Source: Caldilinea sp. CFX5 (GTDB lineage Bacteria > Chloroflexota > Anaerolineae > Caldilineales > Caldilineaceae). From it: DNA of 64,000 nucleotides. Both the position numbers and the translations under genes were made by a program. The stretch spans positions 62,001 to 126,000 of the forward strand of contig QWII01000040.1 of the NCBI GenBank assembly GCA_021405325.1. The letters are read 5' to 3'. The notes under the pieces were generated by a model. The model made no database searches and was not told where the DNA came from. It worked only from the letters and a program-made list of their open reading frames with translations. How positions within the stretch are numbered: the stretch's first letter is position 1; every line of letters begins with the position of its first letter. Of this stretch, positions 1 to 9,344 are shown one piece after another.

Positions 1-1
1 C

Positions 2-40
2 CAAACCGACTTGGGCGCTTTGTCCCGTCAGAACGGTTGA
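2..40 (+). CDS. 3' end of an upstream coding region (partial)
   Basis: One frame stays open from the window edge to a TGA at 38-40, giving only about 12 residues (ending ALSRQNG). It stops about 20 bases before the thioesterase start, a spacing typical of a bacterial operon. Too little is visible to name it. A carnitine/betaine-type dehydrogenase would be a plausible neighbour of the thioesterase, but that is a guess. Confidence 0.3.
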   Translation, partial: QTDLGALSRQNG

Positions 41-61
41 GTTTAGATAGGAAATCGTTTG

Positions 62-544
62 ATGAATGCACCACTTACGCTTTACACAGATCTTGTGCGT
101 CCGGAATGGATCGACTATAACCAGCACATGATGGATGGTTATTACGCCGTGGCCTTTAGCCATGCCACCGACGCCTTTTTGGATTATATTGGTCTTCATG
201 CCGGGTATCGGGCGCAAAGCGGCTGTTCGACCTACACGGCCGAGGGGCATATTCTTTTTTTACGTGAGCTAAAAGCGGCGTCGCCTTTGCGCTTCACCAC
301 ACAACTGTTAGGGTATGACGCCAAGCGGATGCACATTTTCCATGCCATGCACCATGCCACTGAAGGGTTTTTAGCCGCCACCTGTGAATGGATGATGATT
401 CATGTGGATGCTGCCCAGGGTAGGGGCGCCGCCATGCCGGCGGAAGTGTTGGCGCGGTTAGCGGCGATTCAAGCCAGTCATGCCACTTTGCCGACGCCGT
501 CCCAAGCGGGTCGGGTCATTTCGTTGCAGAGCAAACGGTCATAG
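62..544 (+). CDS. acyl-CoA thioesterase, hotdog fold (4HBT family)
   Basis: A 160-residue protein with the look of the 4-hydroxybenzoyl-CoA thioesterase-like hotdog family. The N-terminal block VRPEWIDYNQHMMDGYYA is the segment that carries the catalytic Asp-Tyr-Asn region in this family. It resembles the thioesterases of carnitine/betainyl-CoA catabolism, but I cannot fix the substrate. I chose ATG 62 over an overlapping TTG at 59 because ATG is the commoner start; TAGGAAA about 10 bases upstream can serve as ribosome site. It is followed after 16 bases by an MFS transporter on the same strand, so the two are probably co-transcribed. Cytoplasmic, full length for the family. Confidence 0.8.
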   Translation: MNAPLTLYTDLVRPEWIDYNQHMMDGYYAVAFSHATDAFLDYIGLHAGYRAQSGCSTYTAEGHILFLRELKAASPLRFTTQLLGYDAKRMHIFHAMHHATEGFLAATCEWMMIHVDAAQGRGAAMPAEVLARLAAIQASHATLPTPSQAGRVISLQSKRS

Positions 545-560
545 AGCGGAGTGGAACAAT

Positions 561-1751
561 ATGGCACTGTTACAACGGTTCATTGTCGTGAATCGCGATT
601 TGGGGTTGATTTATCTCAGTTGCTTCTTGTGGGGCTTTGGCGCGTTTCTTTATTTTTATTTGCAACCGCTCTACATCACCCAGTTGGGGGCGTCACCGGC
701 GCAGGTGGGGTTGGCGTTGGGGTTAGGCAGCTTTGTCGTCACCTTTCTCTATGCGCCGATTGGATTGCTGGCGGACCGGTATGGACGCAAGCAGATGATT
801 TTGTTGGGGTGGAGTATTGGCACGCTTTCCACCTATGCGATGGCCTTTGCACCGGACTGGCGCTGGTTTACGCCGGCGTTGGCGGGGTACATTCTATCGA
901 ACTTTGCGGTGGCTGTTTTATATGGCTACATCACTACCAGCGCACCTATGGAGCGCCGCGGTGAAGCCTTTGCTTTGGTCTCCAGTTTTATCTCGCTGGG
1001 CAGCATTGTGGCGCCGGCGATTGGCGGCTGGATTGGGGAACAGTTCGGGTTGCGCACGGTCTATTTTGCAGCGGCAATGATCTTTACCTGTTCTACCTTG
1101 GTTTTGCTGCCTATGCGCAATCAACCGGCGGAACCACGGGCAAATCGCAGCAGTGCCGGGGCTTTGCTACGCAATCGCGCCTTTTTGCTCCAGATCGCCA
1201 CGGTCTTTTTTCTTTTCTTTGCCATTGATGTAGGGTTGGTTCTAGCACCAAAGTATTTGGAAGAGGTGCAACGCCTGACCATCAACGAAATCGGCTGGCT
1301 GGGGACGTGGGGAGCGATTGGCGTGGTGGTGTTGGTCTACGCCTTGAGCAAGTTGCGCGGCGAGGGGTTGCCGGCCCTGGTATTGGCGTTGCTGATCGCG
1401 ATGACCGGGTTGCTGCTATTGTTGTTTGGCGGCAATAATCTGTCGATTCTGGCGCTGGCTTTTCTTGTCAATGGCGGCAATCGACTCCTGCGCCCATCGG
1501 TGCTGGTGCGCATTGGTCGTTTGTTGGGCCCGGAGAATTTGAGCTTTGGCTTGGGCATTCAGCAGACAGCGATGCAACTGGGGTTGGCCGTTTCGCCCTA
1601 TGTGGCCGGTTTGCTCTATGCGCAACAGCCAGTTTGGCCGTTCTATGTTGGGCTGGGTAGTTTGGGGATCATGATACTTGTCACGCTGTTTGGGGCTACA
1701 GGTAGGGTTTCGACACAAAGCGCACAACAAGAGGCGACCGGAAACCGCTGA
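561..1751 (+). CDS. MFS transporter
   Basis: A 396-residue protein made almost entirely of hydrophobic helices, as expected for a 12-TM major facilitator. The loop GLLADRYGRKQ (about residues 73-83) matches the conserved MFS motif A (G-x-L-a-D-r-x-G-r-k) between helices 2 and 3. An arginine- and serine-rich cytoplasmic loop near the middle separates the two six-helix halves. ATG 561 is preferred over the upstream in-frame codons at 480 because it follows a GGAG-like site and starts a typical MFS N-terminus; the earlier start would overlap the thioesterase. The transported compound cannot be read from the sequence; a small organic acid or drug-like substrate is usual for such stand-alone MFS proteins. 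Confidence 0.85.
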   Translation: MALLQRFIVVNRDLGLIYLSCFLWGFGAFLYFYLQPLYITQLGASPAQVGLALGLGSFVVTFLYAPIGLLADRYGRKQMILLGWSIGTLSTYAMAFAPDWRWFTPALAGYILSNFAVAVLYGYITTSAPMERRGEAFALVSSFISLGSIVAPAIGGWIGEQFGLRTVYFAAAMIFTCSTLVLLPMRNQPAEPRANRSSAGALLRNRAFLLQIATVFFLFFAIDVGLVLAPKYLEEVQRLTINEIGWLGTWGAIGVVVLVYALSKLRGEGLPALVLALLIAMTGLLLLLFGGNNLSILALAFLVNGGNRLLRPSVLVRIGRLLGPENLSFGLGIQQTAMQLGLAVSPYVAGLLYAQQPVWPFYVGLGSLGIMILVTLFGATGRVSTQSAQQEATGNR

Positions 1752-1900
1752 CCTGAGGTGGGGTGCATATCAAGTTGGGGCAAGAGTGCCGGGGACGGGC
1801 GACTAGATGTTCCGTATAACCAACCGACACCCGCCTGTCCCCGGCACTCTTGCCCTGGTCGTCGCAAACCCGCCCCCAATAGATATACACCCACTGAGGT
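1751..1900. repeat. large imperfect inverted repeat (palindromic element)
   Basis: The core arms GGGCAAGAGTGCCGGGGAC (about 1779-1797) and its complement (1836-1854) pair with at most one mismatch over about 23 bases. The outer flanks, ACCTGAGGTGGGGTGCATAT at 1751-1770 and its near complement ending at 1900, also pair, so the whole spacer after the MFS gene folds on itself. The outer arm starts at the MFS stop codon. It could act as a terminator or be a small non-autonomous mobile element; no transposase is nearby. Confidence 0.6.
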
Positions 1901-1938
1901 AGAGCGGCTTCTCTACCTACGGGTCTTCATGGTATAAT
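1897..1938 (+). promoter_or_regulatory. promoter with operator-like palindrome for the toxin-like gene
   Basis: A perfect TATAAT lies at 1933-1938, about 50 bases before the start at 1989. Overlapping the expected -35 area is an 8-bp-arm palindrome, AGGTAGAG (1897-1904) and CTCTACCT (1911-1918). The arrangement suggests a repressible promoter, as in autoregulated toxin modules; this is inference. Confidence 0.45.
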
Positions 1939-1988
1939 TAAAGCGAAGGGTATCAAATAACCTTTAGCCAGTAAAGAGCTTTGTTGAA

Positions 1989-2324
1989 ATGCTAACCGAT
2001 CAAGAAATTTATGAACAAGTTTTCAGCATAGCTAGTCGTTACGAAATTTTTCAATGCCAAGCGTGTGCTGACGAAATACAACGTTGGCTCCAAAGGCGTG
2101 GGATTCATGGTGTACATATTAAAATTACTACACGTATGAATGATTTCATGATCAGTGAACGAGTTGGCAGCCATACAACAATTACCCAAAATGGCTGTCA
2201 CTATGGGATTGAAGTGCGGGGCAAAGTCTTTGATAATTTACCCCAAACAGGGATGTCAAAGCAGGAATGGTTGGCTGATTTTGAATGTATCAGCGGTTTT
2301 GATGTTGAGGAAATTCATTTTTAG
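1989..2324 (+). CDS. papain-fold toxin domain 2 protein
   Basis: A 111-residue protein resembling the papain fold toxin 2 family of polymorphic toxins. The features seen are cysteines at about 23 and 26 (FQCQACADEI), a histidine at about 71 in GCHYGIEV and an aspartate at about 82 in VFDNL, which give a plausible Cys-His-Asp triad. The domain fills the whole protein; there is no secretion leader or repeat region, so it is either an orphan toxin tip or an intracellular toxin. The DNA is clearly poorer in GC than the surrounding genes, which suggests transfer. The next gene starts 33 bases later and is the natural candidate for an antidote. Activity is not shown by the sequence alone. Confidence 0.6.
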   Translation: MLTDQEIYEQVFSIASRYEIFQCQACADEIQRWLQRRGIHGVHIKITTRMNDFMISERVGSHTTITQNGCHYGIEVRGKVFDNLPQTGMSKQEWLADFECISGFDVEEIHF

Positions 2325-2356
2325 CTGTGTGCGTATATGTTCTACAGGGGAGTGAT

Positions 2357-2713
2357 ATGATGAGTTATAGTTACGATGAATTGCTTCAACAAATTAAAAA
2401 AAAACCGGGCTTATACATCGGCAATGCGTCCATTAGCAATCTCTATATGTTTCTAACCGGGTATCAGTTTGCGCATCGGCAACTGAATATCCCCATATCA
2501 ACCGAGGAACGCGAGTTTCAGCATTTTCAACCCTGGTTACAAGAGAAATTTGGCTTAAAAACTTCACAGTCGTGGAGTCAAATTATTCTATTTTACTCCA
2601 CTGATGAGCGGGACGCCTTTGAACGCTTCTTCAACCTGTTACAGGAATTTTGGCAACACAAGGGTGAACATCTACATACTATCGCAAATGGTCGAGGGGT
2701 TGAATGCGCCTGA
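2357..2713 (+). CDS. hypothetical protein, possible immunity partner of the papain-fold toxin
   Basis: A 118-residue protein I do not recognise firmly. It starts MMSYSYDELLQQIKKKPGLY; the LLQQIKKKPGLYIG segment recalls small proteins found beside polymorphic toxins, which is a recollection rather than a match I can test. Tandem ATGs occur at 2357 and 2360, with GGGGAG just upstream at 2347-2352 placing the ribosome on either. The base composition is as AT-rich as the preceding gene, so the two probably arrived together. No membrane segment or signal peptide is visible. An immunity role rests only on position, size and composition. Confidence 0.55.
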   Translation: MMSYSYDELLQQIKKKPGLYIGNASISNLYMFLTGYQFAHRQLNIPISTEEREFQHFQPWLQEKFGLKTSQSWSQIILFYSTDERDAFERFFNLLQEFWQHKGEHLHTIANGRGVECA

Positions 2714-2727
2714 TATAGGTCTTTCCA

Positions 2728-4063
2728 ATGCTCCTCACCAATCGTCGTCACCGTCTGCTCTTTATGGCCCTGGCCGGTATGGAAGTGTCCTGGTTTTTAC
2801 CGCTGGCCTTGACCCTCTTTGCCTGGCTGCACCCGGAACGGACGCCCTTGCCGGCATTGCTCACCGGCTTTGGCGACTATTCGCCATTGGCGCTCTTTGG
2901 CGTCTATTGGGGGGTGCTGCTCTTCTATTTTCTCTGTGCCGATCTGCTCAACCGTTGGCAAATTGATTCGCCCTTACATGAAGCAGCCATGCTTGGCGCG
3001 GTTGCCATCACCGCGTTACTATTGGTGCGGCTGTTGGTCTATCCAACCCTGGCGCCCTGGGATTTATGGTGGCTATTGGCGGTGGTGCGCGCCGTCTATG
3101 ACTTTGTGCCCGAAGGGGCGGCGATTGATTCTGGTGGGCCGGCGGTCAGTCGAGACAGCGTTGACCTACTTCTGGCTCTTTTTCGCCTTTGGTCTGCTGG
3201 CGGTGGCGGTGGCGCGCATTGATGAAAAGTCGATTGGCGCGGCCCAAAGTACAGGGGCAGCCTTGCCGTGGCGACGCTTTGTCCAACTGGTGGTCATGAT
3301 TGGTGCGACGCTAGCGGTTGTGTTCGAAGGTGCGCTGATCTTCACGCCAGCCAACATCAGAACGGTGCTGGGCTGGTTTTCACCGCTCTGGAATTTCCTG
3401 GGCACGGTTGCCATGTGGATCTTCTATACCCTCTTTTGGTTACTAGTGCCGGTGCTGGAATGGCTCATCGAATATGTTCGTGCACTGCTGGGCAACCTGG
3501 AGCCGGCACAACCGCTGGAGGCCAATGGCCCAATGGCCGCGGCTACCCCTGATCCCATGAGTTTGCGTGAGATGGCGCAAGTTTTTGCGGTGGTGCGCTA
3601 TTGCCTGGTTACGGGCGTGATCTTTGCTATTGTGCTATTACTCCTGATTCTCTTTGTGCGTTCGCGCCGACGCGGTTTGGGCGACGAAGCGGAAGAGGCG
3701 GTGCAGGAAGGAGTGGCCCTAGGCAGCAATCCCTTCAAACGGTTGCAGAATCTTGGTCGGCTCTTACGCCGCTATGGGTTGGGACCAGGATTATTGGCAG
3801 CCATTTCGGTACAAAACATCTATGCCAATGTCAGTCGTCTGGCCGGACGCCGCGGCTACCCACGTACAACAGCCCAATCGCCCGATGAGTATCTGCCTCA
3901 CTTACAGGCCGCTTTCCCTGGCGAGATCGAGAAGCTGATGCGCTTAACCGCGGCCTATATGCGCGTCCATTATGGCGATCAACCGGTCGATCCAACCGAA
4001 CTCAGCCAATTACGCGAAGATTACAAGACGCTACAAGCGACCAGCGCCGCTCCTGCCAAGTAA
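2728..4063 (+). pseudogene. DUF4129 multi-pass membrane protein, apparent frameshift
   Basis: Two overlapping reading frames together make one protein of about 445 residues. The first frame (from ATG 2728) gives several TM helices up to about WLLAVVRAVYDFVPEG. The second frame takes over near the GGGG run at 3115-3118 and continues with more helices, a long cytoplasmic linker and a C-terminal DUF4129 domain (RRYGLGPG..., SPDEYLPHLQAAFP..., LTAAYMRVHYGD). Removing one G from that run joins them as FVPEGRRLILVG, which reads naturally. DUF4129 proteins usually accompany MoxR-DUF58-transglutaminase clusters, and such a cluster lies about 3 kb away on the other strand. The shift may be a sequencing error or a genuine lesion; the downstream frame shows no further decay, which favours error or a very recent mutation. 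Confidence 0.7.
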
Positions 4064-4108
4064 ATGTCATGCCATTTTGGTCAATTATGGTGATAGGTGT
4101 AGGCGGAC

Positions 4109-4139
4109 TTGCATGCTAAAACCGAGTTGGGTGTATACT
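4109..4139 (+). promoter_or_regulatory. possible promoter of the glutamate dehydrogenase gene
   Basis: TTGCAT (4109-4114) and TATACT (4134-4139) are separated by 19 bases. The resulting leader of roughly 135 bases would contain the perfect palindrome at 4160-4215. Prediction by eye only. Confidence 0.3.
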
Positions 4140-4159
4140 TAGTTTGTAACTACCAAGTT

Positions 4160-4215
4160 CTTAGCCGCACCCAAAGGGGTCCCGGTGACCGGCGATCCCT
4201 TTGGGTGCGGCTAAG
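4160..4215. repeat. perfect 19-bp-arm palindrome in the gdh leader (REP-like family)
   Basis: CTTAGCCGCACCCAAAGGG (4160-4178) is exactly complementary to 4197-4215. The loop contains CCGGTGACCGGCG, the core shared with the palindromes at 33130, 45271, 50508, 59301 and 62160. It lies between the DUF4129 gene and the dehydrogenase and could form a leader hairpin. Confidence 0.75.
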
Positions 4216-4280
4216 AGCGGGCTTAGTCGTTACCTTAGTTTTATATAGCTTTCAGGTATGGTAGATAAAGGAGTTTTTCA

Positions 4281-5693
<1,413 letters not shown>

Positions 5694-5703
5694 CCATTAG
5701 CTG

Positions 5704-5758
5704 AGAGATACAGAGATTGAGAGATTTAGTCGTTCAATCTCTCAATCTCTGTATCTCT
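5704..5758. repeat. perfect word-repeat hairpin after gdhA
   Basis: AGAGATACAGAGATTGAGAG continuing to 5726 pairs perfectly with 5736-5758 (23-bp arms, 9-base loop). Each arm is itself a tandem of GAGATA/GAGATT words. It lies 10 bases after the stop and ahead of convergent genes, so it may terminate transcription. The rest of the spacer to 5863 holds CAGTGA/GACTGA-type word repeats similar to those at 11255-11370. Confidence 0.7.
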
Positions 5759-5863
5759 GTATAAAACTAGTACATGACGGCGTAAATAAACCCATAGTTG
5801 CCAGTGAGACAGTGACTGACTTACTGTCCTACTGACCGACTGGCTTACTTAGGCCGCTCCGTA

Positions 5864-6121
5864 CTAGCCATCCCACTTCTTCGACGAGCCGGTGAAGAAA
5901 AACTCTGTATGACGGCAGCCGGTGCAGACATAGACATCAAAGATTAAGCGTTCCTCAATGTCAAAGATAGCGCCGAATAAGCCGCGGTTGTTATCTTGCG
6001 ACTCAAATTTGTATTCTTTCAGATATTTCATTTCACCTTGACAACGTAGGCAGTTGCTTGGTTTCATTGGTCGAGCGATCTCCTCTTCTTGTTCTTCTTT
6101 CAGATTATCAGCGTCACTCAC
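5864..6121 (-). CDS. small zinc-ribbon protein
   Basis: An 85-residue protein with two cysteine pairs, CLRCQGEM and CTGCRHTE, about 45 residues apart, which is a zinc-ribbon arrangement. An acidic N-terminus (KEEQEEEIARP) precedes the first pair. The start used is GTG at 6121; an internal ATG giving MKPSNCLRC would yield a shorter protein with both cysteine pairs intact. It lies 36 bases after the DUF2007-type gene on the same strand and is probably co-transcribed with it. Function is unknown; such proteins bind metal or nucleic acid. Confidence 0.65.
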   Translation of the reverse strand: MSDADNLKEEQEEEIARPMKPSNCLRCQGEMKYLKEYKFESQDNNRGLFGAIFDIEERLIFDVYVCTGCRHTEFFFTGSSKKWDG

Positions 6122-6157
6122 TTCAGTTTCTTCACTATTACTTTGTTCGTTGGTCGC

Positions 6158-6550
6158 CTAGGTAGCATCAGCCAGGATTGCTAAAGCGTCTTCAGCGGCG
6201 CTTTCCGGCACCGCCAACCGGACACCACCCAAGGCGCTGGTCATCAGCCGGTTGTTCGTCATCATATATTCATCAAAGAGAAAGGCCGGAATGCCTTCGG
6301 CTTCCAAACGAGCGCGATAAATGTGCGCTTGTTCGGGATGGTCATAGGTGGCAATCACAACCAATTCTTCCGCATCCATCGCCTCGTCATCCTCTTCATC
6401 TTCCTGAGCAGCAGACGGCAGTGTCGGCGCTTGCGAACTGTCGACCAACACTGTACCACAGTCCACACAGTGGGTAATCTCATCGCGGTATTCGGCAAAT
6501 TCACCAAACTCTTCGAGAAACGAGCAATCAAGATTGGGACAAACTTTCAT
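6158..6550 (-). CDS. zinc-ribbon plus DUF2007 (putative signal-transducing) protein
   Basis: A 130-residue protein. The N-terminus has spaced cysteines (CPNLDCSFLEEFG..., HCVDCGTVLV) forming a probable zinc ribbon. A strongly acidic linker follows (QEDEEDDEAMDAEE). The C-terminal 65 residues match the DUF2007 fold: VVIATYDHPEQAHIYRARLE, then EGIPAFLFDE and VRLAVPESAAEDALAIL. DUF2007 proteins are small alpha-beta domains sometimes called putative signal-transducing proteins; no reaction is established. ATG 6550 has a modest GAGGAGC-like site upstream. It heads a two-gene unit with the zinc-ribbon gene downstream. Confidence 0.75.
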   Translation of the reverse strand: MKVCPNLDCSFLEEFGEFAEYRDEITHCVDCGTVLVDSSQAPTLPSAAQEDEEDDEAMDAEELVVIATYDHPEQAHIYRARLEAEGIPAFLFDEYMMTNNRLMTSALGGVRLAVPESAAEDALAILADAT

Positions 6551-6843
6551 GGCGTAGCTCCTCGCTTACGATTTAGGGGACAGGGAGTTTGGCCTGTCGC
6601 CATTTGTGTTTTGATGAGCCACCGCTAAGGCAGCGACCCTTGGACCAAGTATACAACAATGATCAGCGACTAACCTGACAACCGCCTCCCACTACGGCGG
6701 CACTGACTGACAATGTGAATCCTTTGCTGACAAGCGGCCGGGAGTAAACATTGCGAATGGGAGCCAATCTTACCGAAATATGAGCGTCTTGTTTTATAGC
6801 ATGAAAAAAACGTGTGCGTATGTGAAGGGTCAGGAGAGCCATC

Positions 6844-7095
6844 ATGACAAACAGTGAATGGAGTTGGGCAGCTTTGAACCGCGAACAGCTTGGCCTTTTG
6901 CGCGAAGCCGAGGGAACATTAGGCGCCGACGTTCTGCTGGCCTATCAGCAGGAGAGCCAACCGCAAGCCCAAGCGCCGGCTATTGCGCAGATGGGCTTAC
7001 AGGTGGCTGCGCTCAACGAAAGCCAACTGGAATGTCTGCAAGGACTGGAACAGATGGTGAACGCTGTGGTGATCGCCTACCGGCAAAACGGCTAG
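6844..7095 (+). CDS. hypothetical 83-residue protein with an internal duplication
   Basis: A short soluble protein consisting of two related halves. Residues about 7-36 (AALNREQLGLLREAE then VLLAYQQ) align with about 53-82 (AALNESQLECLQGLEQ then VVIAYRQ). Each half reads as a helix followed by a V-x-x-AY-x-Q motif. AGGAGAG at 6831-6837 gives a clear ribosome site for ATG 6844. It is convergent with the VWA gene that ends at 7106. I do not recognise the family. The repeated helical unit suggests a small binding or adaptor role, which is inference only. Confidence 0.6.
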   Translation: MTNSEWSWAALNREQLGLLREAEGTLGADVLLAYQQESQPQAQAPAIAQMGLQVAALNESQLECLQGLEQMVNAVVIAYRQNG

Positions 7096-7105
7096 CAACC
7101 GCCTA

Positions 7106-8179
7106 TTACGGCAGCGGATTCCAAAGCAACGCCAAACTCAGGGCCAACACGGCCAGGAACGCCCCCAATGCCACAAAGGCAAAGCTGATTTCTGTGGTTT
7201 CATGGCGCATGATCAACGAGGTTGGCAGCCCCTCAAAGACGGCCTGTAACTCGTCCGCGCTTTCAGCAGAATAGTAGGCGCCACCGCTCATGTCGGAGAC
7301 TTGTTGCAGCGTCTCTTCGTCGATACCGCGGCGAAAACCACCGCCGCCCAAACCACCGCCAAAGGGATCGTTGCCAAAACCGCCGCCGAAGCCGCCCCCA
7401 AACAGATCATTACTCCCTGCCCCGCCGCAATCTAAACGGCCACCCTGCGCCGTCCCAAAGCCAATGGTATAGACGCGCACGCCGCGATCAACTGCCTGTT
7501 GCGCCGCGTCGATTGGCTCAACGCCAACATTGTTAGCGCCGTCGGTTAACAGCACAATGATGCTGGGCGCATAAGCGCCATTTGGTACGGGCGTCGGCGC
7601 TACATCTGAAGCCGTGCGCACAGTGGGTGCAATGTTGTCATCAATTTCGGCCAGGGCATCCAGCGCTTCCAGAATCGCGTTGCCAATACCCGTGCGCCGA
7701 CCGGTGCGCAGACTGTTAATGGCATCGGCCAACATTTCCTGATCAGCCGTCGGGATCTGGATCAACTCGGCAAAACCGGCAAAGGCGACAACGCCGATCT
7801 GCGTGCTGACCGGTTGGCGTTCGATAAAGGAGAGCGCCGCCGCCTTGGCCGATTCCAAGCGATTGGGCGGAATGTCGGTTGAACACATGCTGCGCGAAAC
7901 ATCCATTGCCAGCAAAATCGTCGCCTGACCGGCCGGCACGCTCACAATCGACATGGGTCGGCTCACGGCCAGGATCAAGCTAGCCAGCGCCAGGAGGAAC
8001 AGGGCAAAGGGTAGATGACGGCGCCACTGGGATTGCTGGGGTAACGCCGCGCGCACCAGTGACAAGCTGGAAAAGCGCACGGCATAGCGCCGTCGCCGCC
8101 GCAGCATCCAGACATATACGCCAATCAGGATTGGAATCAAAGCCAGCAGGAGGAGGAATCCGGGCCAGAGCAAGTCCAT
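7106..8179 (-). CDS. VWA-domain membrane protein (BatA/BatB type)
   Basis: A 357-residue protein with an N-terminal TM segment (LLWPGFLLLLALIPILIGVY), an arginine-rich juxtamembrane stretch, a second TM, a von Willebrand factor A domain and a C-terminal TM. The metal-ion site is visible as LLAMDVSRSM (D-x-S-x-S) with TDGANN later. It differs from its upstream paralogue by a glycine-rich insert (GGGFGGGFGNDPFGGG, about residues 270-300). ATG 8179 is chosen because GGAGG sits just upstream; the longer frame to 8239 has no such site. It is the last gene of the MoxR-DUF58-VWA-VWA operon, a system linked to chaperone-like metal insertion or envelope stress; the client is unknown. Confidence 0.88.
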   Translation of the reverse strand: MDLLWPGFLLLLALIPILIGVYVWMLRRRRRYAVRFSSLSLVRAALPQQSQWRRHLPFALFLLALASLILAVSRPMSIVSVPAGQATILLAMDVSRSMCSTDIPPNRLESAKAAALSFIERQPVSTQIGVVAFAGFAELIQIPTADQEMLADAINSLRTGRRTGIGNAILEALDALAEIDDNIAPTVRTASDVAPTPVPNGAYAPSIIVLLTDGANNVGVEPIDAAQQAVDRGVRVYTIGFGTAQGGRLDCGGAGSNDLFGGGFGGGFGNDPFGGGLGGGGFRRGIDEETLQQVSDMSGGAYYSAESADELQAVFEGLPTSLIMRHETTEISFAFVALGAFLAVLALSLALLWNPLP

Positions 8180-8238
8180 GTTGCCTCCGCTTTTACACCC
8201 TGACCGGATGACAAGGTTACAGGGTGATAGTAAATACA

Positions 8239-9246
8239 CTAGGGTATGCGGCTAAACCACAAGAGCGACACAAGCCCGCCGCCCAACAACAACAGAATAC
8301 TGGCGCCGGCAAAGAGGGAGGTGACTTCCATCTCCTGGCTTTTGACCACCAGTTCCGGGTCGAGGGTTTCGTAGATGGTGCGCAGATCTTCTTCGTTGGC
8401 GGCGTTGTAATAGACCCCACCGGTGGCTTCGGCAATCTGTTGCAGCGTCGCTTCGTCTAACCGCGTGTGAACCGTGAAGCCCTCCACTTGCAGGGTTGTC
8501 CCGGTCGCGCTGCCGATGCCGATGGGGTAGATACGCACGCCCCGATCCATTGCCAATTGCACTGCTTCATAAGGGTCAGGCGGGGCGGTGTTCTCGCCAT
8601 CGGTGAGCAAGACAATCGCCGCAGCGCTGTAGCTACCCGCCGGCACAGGGGGTGGTGTTGGGCTGGGAACCGGCGTAATGTTGCTATAGAGACGTTGTGT
8701 TTCGGCATCGGGGTCAAGGAAGATGGCATCCAGGGAAACGGCAATGCCATGCGCCAGCGAGGTGCCTCGTTCCGGCGCGAGACGGTTGATCGCGCCAAAG
8801 ATAGCGGCCTGATCATTGGTCGGCTGCAATACTGCCAGGCCACTATCACTAAAGGCGACGATACCAATGCGCACGCTGGCCGGCTGCCGTTCGACAAAGG
8901 CCAATGCCGCCGTCTTCGCTGCTTCCATACGATTGGGGGCCAAATCCTCCGCCGCCATACTGCCCGACACATCAAAGGCTAGAATAATCTCACCCTCCAA
9001 ACGGGGCAGGCTGACCACTGCTTCCGGTCGCGCCAGCGCCAGCAAGAGAATCGTCACCCCAGTCAGCAACAGCAACGGCGGCAAATGACGGCGTCGCCCC
9101 AGTGGACGCCCGGCCGCCTGCATCATGCCCAATGAACCATAGCGCGCCAGCATCTGCTGTCGGCGGCGCTGCATCCGCAGATAGAGCAGCACCAACAGCG
9201 GAATCACCAGGAGCGAGAGTAGCATGACAGGCCAGATGAAGGACAT
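8239..9246 (-). CDS. VWA-domain membrane protein (BatA type)
   Basis: A 335-residue protein with the same plan as the next gene: N-terminal TM helix, basic RMQRRRQQ stretch, second TM, VWA domain and C-terminal TM (LFAGASILLLLGGGLVSLLWF). The metal site is IILAFDVSGSM (D-x-S-x-S) with LLTDGEN later. The region that is glycine-rich in the paralogue is short and ordinary here. It starts 98 bases after the DUF58 gene stops, and that gap is filled by a 30-bp-arm hairpin. The two VWA paralogues probably arose by duplication and may bind each other or the DUF58 partner at the membrane. Confidence 0.88.
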   Translation of the reverse strand: MSFIWPVMLLSLLVIPLLVLLYLRMQRRRQQMLARYGSLGMMQAAGRPLGRRRHLPPLLLLTGVTILLLALARPEAVVSLPRLEGEIILAFDVSGSMAAEDLAPNRMEAAKTAALAFVERQPASVRIGIVAFSDSGLAVLQPTNDQAAIFGAINRLAPERGTSLAHGIAVSLDAIFLDPDAETQRLYSNITPVPSPTPPPVPAGSYSAAAIVLLTDGENTAPPDPYEAVQLAMDRGVRIYPIGIGSATGTTLQVEGFTVHTRLDEATLQQIAEATGGVYYNAANEEDLRTIYETLDPELVVKSQEMEVTSLFAGASILLLLGGGLVSLLWFSRIP

Positions 9247-9266
9247 AGTTACATCCCCAAGCTAGA

Positions 9267-9342
9267 CACGAGATACGAGACACGAGATCAGGAGACGAGA
9301 GACAATCTCCCTGTCTCCTGGTCTCGTGTCTCGTATCTCGTG
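9267..9342. repeat. word-repeat hairpin between DUF58 and VWA genes
   Basis: Arms 9267-9296 and 9313-9342 pair over 30 bases with a single mismatch. Each arm is a tandem of CACGAGATACGAGA-like words. It sits inside the operon, so if it ends or stabilises transcripts it would set the ratio of upstream to downstream products. Confidence 0.7.
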
Positions 9343-9344
9343 AT

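Noticed and set aside
2819..3110. Start of the second DUF4129 frame at 2819
   Set aside because: Before the shift near 3115 that frame gives cysteine- and arginine-rich non-membrane sequence, while the other frame gives TM helices. The two are parts of one gene.
6672..6717. Second copy of the bidirectional terminator at 38560
   Set aside because: ACTACGGCGGCACTGACTGACAATG resembles one arm of the 38560 hairpin, but the opposite arm is degraded and it lies upstream of genes, so I do not call a terminator.
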